Below are positions 33,883-34,343 of a stretch of DNA of 34,343 nt, piece by piece (the stretch's first letter is position 1; each line of letters opens with the position of its first letter). The DNA is from Chloroflexota bacterium (GTDB lineage Bacteria; Chloroflexota; Dormibacteria; CF-121). The notes beneath the pieces are model-generated. The model saw only the letters and a list, made by a program, of their open reading frames with translations. It was not told where the DNA came from and made no database searches. The stretch lies in assembly GCA_005881175.1 (NCBI GenBank), contig VBEN01000024.1:1-34343 (forward strand), in the 5' to 3' direction. The position numbers were made by a program, and so were the translations under genes.

Positions 33883-34343
<461 letters not shown>

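Overview
GC-rich, gene-dense bacterial chromosomal segment. Taxon is inferred only: the MurT/GatD pair, high GC and leaderless-looking promoters suggest a terrabacterial lineage such as Chloroflexota, Dormibacterota or Actinomycetota. I count about 37 protein-coding genes plus one tRNA-Ala(GGC), with no CRISPR array, transposase, prophage or rRNA. Main blocks: (1) surface polysaccharide genes (O-antigen ligase-like, GT4, and a C-terminally truncated sugar-phosphate transferase); (2) a cell-envelope block with gatD and murT split by a GT2/flippase-like pair on the opposite strand, then ispE and murJ, with murJ flanked by inverted copies of a GC-rich hairpin repeat; (3) rpsT, an exported vanadium-haloperoxidase-like enzyme and two small secreted proteins; (4) holA, pterin dehydratase, divergent RpiB and moaA; (5) a LigC-like ATP-dependent DNA ligase, CBS and BON proteins, and a DUF763 gene coupled to a Pnkp-like kinase; (6) TadE/TadG-like proteins and a separate Flp-type pilin; (7) a 2-hydroxyacid dehydrogenase, msrA and an Imm26-like orphan immunity gene; (8) comEC/comEA, leuS, tRNA-Ala, a HIT protein and a partial thiolase. 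No single spectacular new system is evident. The best leads are the DUF763-kinase pair, a ComEC whose beta-lactamase-like domain has lost its metal-binding motif, the truncated sugar transferase at a convergent junction, the exported haloperoxidase cluster, the orphan Imm26-like gene, and a terminator encoded inside an opposing gene. All family calls come from reading motifs; no database search was run.
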